Of a stretch of DNA of 60,000 nt, positions 56,601 through 60,000 are shown in pieces. The position numbers were made by a program, and so were the translations under genes. Each line of letters starts with the position of its first letter. The stretch's first letter is position 1. Below the pieces are notes generated by a model. It did not search any database, was not told the DNA's origin, and saw only the letters and a program-made list of their open reading frames with translations. The DNA comes from Polytrichum commune (lineage: Eukaryota > Streptophyta > Polytrichopsida > Polytrichales > Polytrichaceae), in NCBI GenBank assembly GCA_950295325.1, contig OX485809.1, forward strand, positions 8,868,001 through 8,928,000, given 5' to 3'.

Positions 56601-59600
56601 GCTAGAGAGACTTGTGCAAAGATCCTTGTAGCCAGCCATGTAAGCACCATTGACCGATCCAGATATGGTGATACTATCTGCAATCAGCTTCAAATGCTCT
56701 AAGTGTACTGCTTTTCCCATACCAGCAACTGCTAACCCAAGTCTCTGCAGCACAACCCTACTTGTCAGGTGATCAATAACACCAGTAGATGCCATAATTA
56801 AGATTCAGTATGAGAGCTGCTAAACATATATAACATTCAACTTGACACTCTGCATCAATCTTTATGAAGCTCATCTATGGGTATACACATATTTCTATCA
56901 CATAATGTACAAACTGTTGGTTGCTAGTACCTGTTGCAACACCCCTTGAGCAGCTTCCAGCCCAAATATGTGGTTTACTTCCTGGATACTATAAGGAGTG
57001 CATCGCTGCCAATCCAGCAGTTGAAAGATGGGAATGCAAGCCACTTTTACAATGTCCCAAGCGCTGCCCCGTGTTTTGCAAGTGTCTTTGACAGTGACCT
57101 CCACTACTAGCTCCCCATTTCCTCTACTGTACAAATGTCTCCCAAGAGGATATTTTGCAGATATAGGATTCCAAGCGGAATCTTCCCAGACTATATTTAC
57201 AGAAAGAATCCTCTCATCGCCTGCTTGACACAAATTCCCATTATAAGATGAGTATAAGCCATGTCATATCAGAAAGCAGCAGCTTATAATGAGATAAAAT
57301 TAGATAACATGATGTAAAGGCTCTTCATTGTGATTCTTTTGTCACTTCAGCCCCTCTTTGGGCTTCTTCAAAACCAAATTTACTTCTGGAGAAGATGTGA
57401 ACCACTGAATAGGCAGTTACCTTTCACAGTTGTGCGCAACAGTATGGGTAACATAACTTCTCTCATTGTCTGCAATACTGCAGACATAAAATCTTCATAT
57501 TCTTGATTATTGTATGTTGCAACAACCGGTAGAACATTTGGATAGAAGTGAATGCATGGCTTGAGAGATGCTGCTGCATCACTGGCGTAAAATTGAAGAC
57601 AGTTTGAATGCTTCTTCACAAGGCGGAGCATCAGCTCCTCCACCGACACATTGTACATCTTCAATTTCTCCTGTTTGTAACAACACCCAAATTACATGGC
57701 CGGGATATGCAGGTGGTGCAACCTACACAAATGAAAAGCAGCTGGATTTTATAGCGTATTCAAACATTTCAGTATGTGGGCTTTCAAATGAAGAAAAAGC
57801 AGCCTATTACCGCAGAGAGCTTGATGTGACCGACCCATGGTGACTTCCTTCTCAGCTCTGCAGAATCACCCTGTCCCTGTTCCACCTTCTGGTACCTACG
57901 ACAAGGCAGTAAAAAGCATGCTTTATAAAAATTCTTAAAAGCCCATCCTTCTGTCAAACCTTAATCATATTTTCCTGAAACGGATAGGACATAGAATGCC
58001 TAGATTCTGCCATCTACTCTTCAATGTCACTGAGACACATCTCTACCACTTTCCAATCAGAAATGGAAATTGAAGTGAAATACTCACAATTACATGTAAT
58101 ATGGAGAATAGACATACTTAATCTTAGTGCATACTGTAAGCATATATAGAGTGACAGGCTTCAAATGTTGTTGGATTTTTATGGCTCCCTTCTCTTGACC
58201 ATAACGCCGATTTTTGAGCCCCCAAGGCATTCTTAATTGAATACGCCTGTCAATTGACTTCACTGTCATATTTGAACCCAAGGTCTCCTGTCATGTAACA
58301 AACACAACAACAACATTCTTTGCGAGTCAATCAGATGGTGCAACTGTACATATCTCCAAAGACAATCCACAGGTGGAATTGTCATGTCTACTTCATAATC
58401 TCCCAGATGTTGTTTTCTTACAGAACTTTTGTAAACAGTATTTAACAAAGATTCCATGTATAACAACGTAGCACAATAGGGCACTAGATACAGCCAAAGG
58501 AGGAAATGATGAAGACATTAGCAGGAATGAAATATGAGATATAGACCAGCTCGCCAACTGCAGTTCCAACCAAGCTTGTGCACTAGACTAAGCCACTTCA
58601 AATTCCAGGATCAACTAACTACATTCTTGACCATGCCAAGCTGTTTTACTGCAAATAACTTCACATCAGACACTCACATTTATAAGCTCCAGAGGCCCAA
58701 TGGCTTTTGCTCCAAGAATGTGCGGGGAGTCCAATTTCAGTTGATAGGCAGGCTCTGTTACAGCGGTTGCTGCTAAAATTCCCACAGCTTCTCCTGCATC
58801 GGGCCAATCCTTAGAGCCCCGTATAGCTTTGTAGAGACCTTCTCCTTCCTCCTCTAGCAAGCCACCATACTGAAATTGTACAATATGTCGTCCCTGTAAG
58901 TTGCAGACAGAACCATCATATCTTACATGCAGGTCTCGCAGGAACAAAAGTAGACGTTTAAGTAGTAGGTTGGGTTGCTCCACACCTGCTCGCTGTAGGC
59001 CATACCGTGATGCAATGTTGTGTGTAAAAAACTGCAGAGGCCGTAACCCATCCAAATACGAATTGGAAATTATTCCTCTTGATTCCCAAAAACCTGGCAA
59101 GCTGCCAACAGGTGTCCCTTGCTCCATTTGAAGGAGATCAGCGACTCTAGCATTTGATAAATTTCTCAAGTTTCCCTGACAAGCAAGGCTTTGGGCACTG
59201 CAGGGGAGTAAGTGCTCTCCTTTGAAGAGTTGAATCCCTAGACTCACAGTCTGCTGCACTAATTTTGTCATTGACCCTTTGCTACCTGCCCTAATCATCA
59301 CAAGAAGAGAGTTATCCTGTGAACAATAGTCCCTCGCCAAATTTTCAATAGCTTGACTAAATCTAGTCTGGAATGCAGAGATTGCAACTTTATCCAAAGC
59401 TCCAACATCTCGAAAACTTCCAGCATTACTCAGATACAGTCCTTTACTTCTACCACAATCCATGTGAGTTGAAAATCCCAGGATACTTGTTGGATGCATG
59501 TCGACTTCTCTCTTCTGCACCTCTTCATCAATAATCAACGTTTTCAAAAGGGCTTCTCGATTTGCTCTGGCCAAGTCGTCTCTCACTCTGTTCACCATCT

Positions 59601-60000
59601 TGCTGCGTGAGTGGGTATCTCTAGTTAATAGATAGTCTTGTAGCCCAACACTAAAACCACGATAACTTAAGTACAAATTTGCCAGCTCCTGAGCATGATT
59701 AAGGTACATCAAAGCTGCAACAGGGCCCAGGCTTCTGCTAATGACAACTGCAAGAGCACCCTGGGCATCCTCCAACCAATAAGAGCTCTTACTGCAAACA
59801 AGAAGCTCACCATCCCTTATCAGAATGCCCTTTTTAGCATCACTAGTGAATCTCCTATCAGGCACACTATACTGAGTACCCTTTGGAATTGTCATGCTGT
59901 ACAATTGTTGACCTGTCCAAAGTGGTCCTTTCCCTTTTGAAGATTTCAATATCGCTGGAACTGGAAGTGATGCAAAGTGAACTGCCATTGTGAAATGGCA
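53691..60000 (-). CDS. NRPD1: NRPD1-like largest subunit of RNA polymerase IV (or V), 3' part
   Basis: Plant-specific nuclear polymerase subunit that makes precursors of 24-nt siRNAs (Pol IV) or scaffold RNAs (Pol V) for RNA-directed DNA methylation. The N-terminus, including the DFDGD metal site, lies beyond 60000. Exons, in transcript order: 60000-58678, 58287-58118, 57895-57811, 57670-57421, 57220-56931, 56744-56571, 56236-54831, 54541-54427 and 54101-53691, all with matching phases. That gives 1,407 codons. Seen: LPVPAILKSS and LWTGQQLY (pore), MIRAGSKGSMTKLVQQ (funnel to bridge helix), GEAVGILAATAVTEPAYQLK (trigger-loop side), IDRRIQLR and RRYGQEK (Pol IV/V-type cleft loop), SSVWGKQAPLGTGSNFELLW, then a Ser-rich linker of about 430 residues. 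A DeCL domain (YHPDHAQKVGCGVHYIKV and SRCFYVVRTD..DFSYHKC) and a 90-residue tail follow. No WG/GW platform and a LIADSITISG stretch favour NRPD1 over NRPE1; the linker is longer than I expect for angiosperm NRPD1. Confidence 0.92.

Overview
The window is AT-rich nuclear DNA from a land plant. Two spliced genes support this: an NPF (NRT1/PTR) proton-coupled transporter on the + strand (about 43.1-50.1 kb) and the largest subunit of a plant-only RNA polymerase IV/V (NRPD1-like) on the - strand (53.7-60 kb, N-terminus beyond the window). Introns have GT/AG borders and range from about 130 nt to 2.1 kb. Telomere-type TTTAGGG fragments, Stowaway-type ends and long gene-poor stretches also fit a plant. 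The NRPD1-like protein has an unusually long Ser-rich linker, so I lean towards an early-diverging lineage (bryophyte, lycophyte or fern), but the species cannot be fixed from sequence alone.

Layout. 1-22.6 kb is gene-free and built from diverged tandem repeats, MITEs, a foldback element holding a PIF/Harbinger-like insertion, a Stowaway-type element and a decayed LINE end. 22,789-31,734 is one DNA transposon of about 8.9 kb. It has G-rich inverted termini, a 9-bp target duplication, a higher-order tandem array, a transposase reading frame of about 1,489 codons broken by one in-frame TAA, and a second small frame broken by one TAG. 31,965-33,396 is an internally deleted pogo/Tigger-like element with near-perfect inverted repeats. 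33.4-43 kb is again repeats and MITEs, including an element carrying a small AT-hook frame and a tandem duplication with two related basic reading frames. 43.1-50.1 kb is the NPF gene, whose introns hold a MITE inserted into a copy of itself and an antisense tRNA-derived SINE. 50.1-53.7 kb has no supported gene. 53.7-60 kb is the polymerase gene.

The most novel item is the G-tract transposon family. Three members lie in the window: one long and potentially autonomous, two short derivatives of about 0.8 kb. They share the terminal motif (C)TCGGGGGG..GCACT, a subterminal TGCGATAAAATA-like motif and 9-bp target duplications. The long member encodes a very large transposase with BED-like zinc fingers and a P-element/Kolobok-like DDE core, not a recognisable Mutator core. 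All functional statements are inferred from sequence reading; no searches were run.
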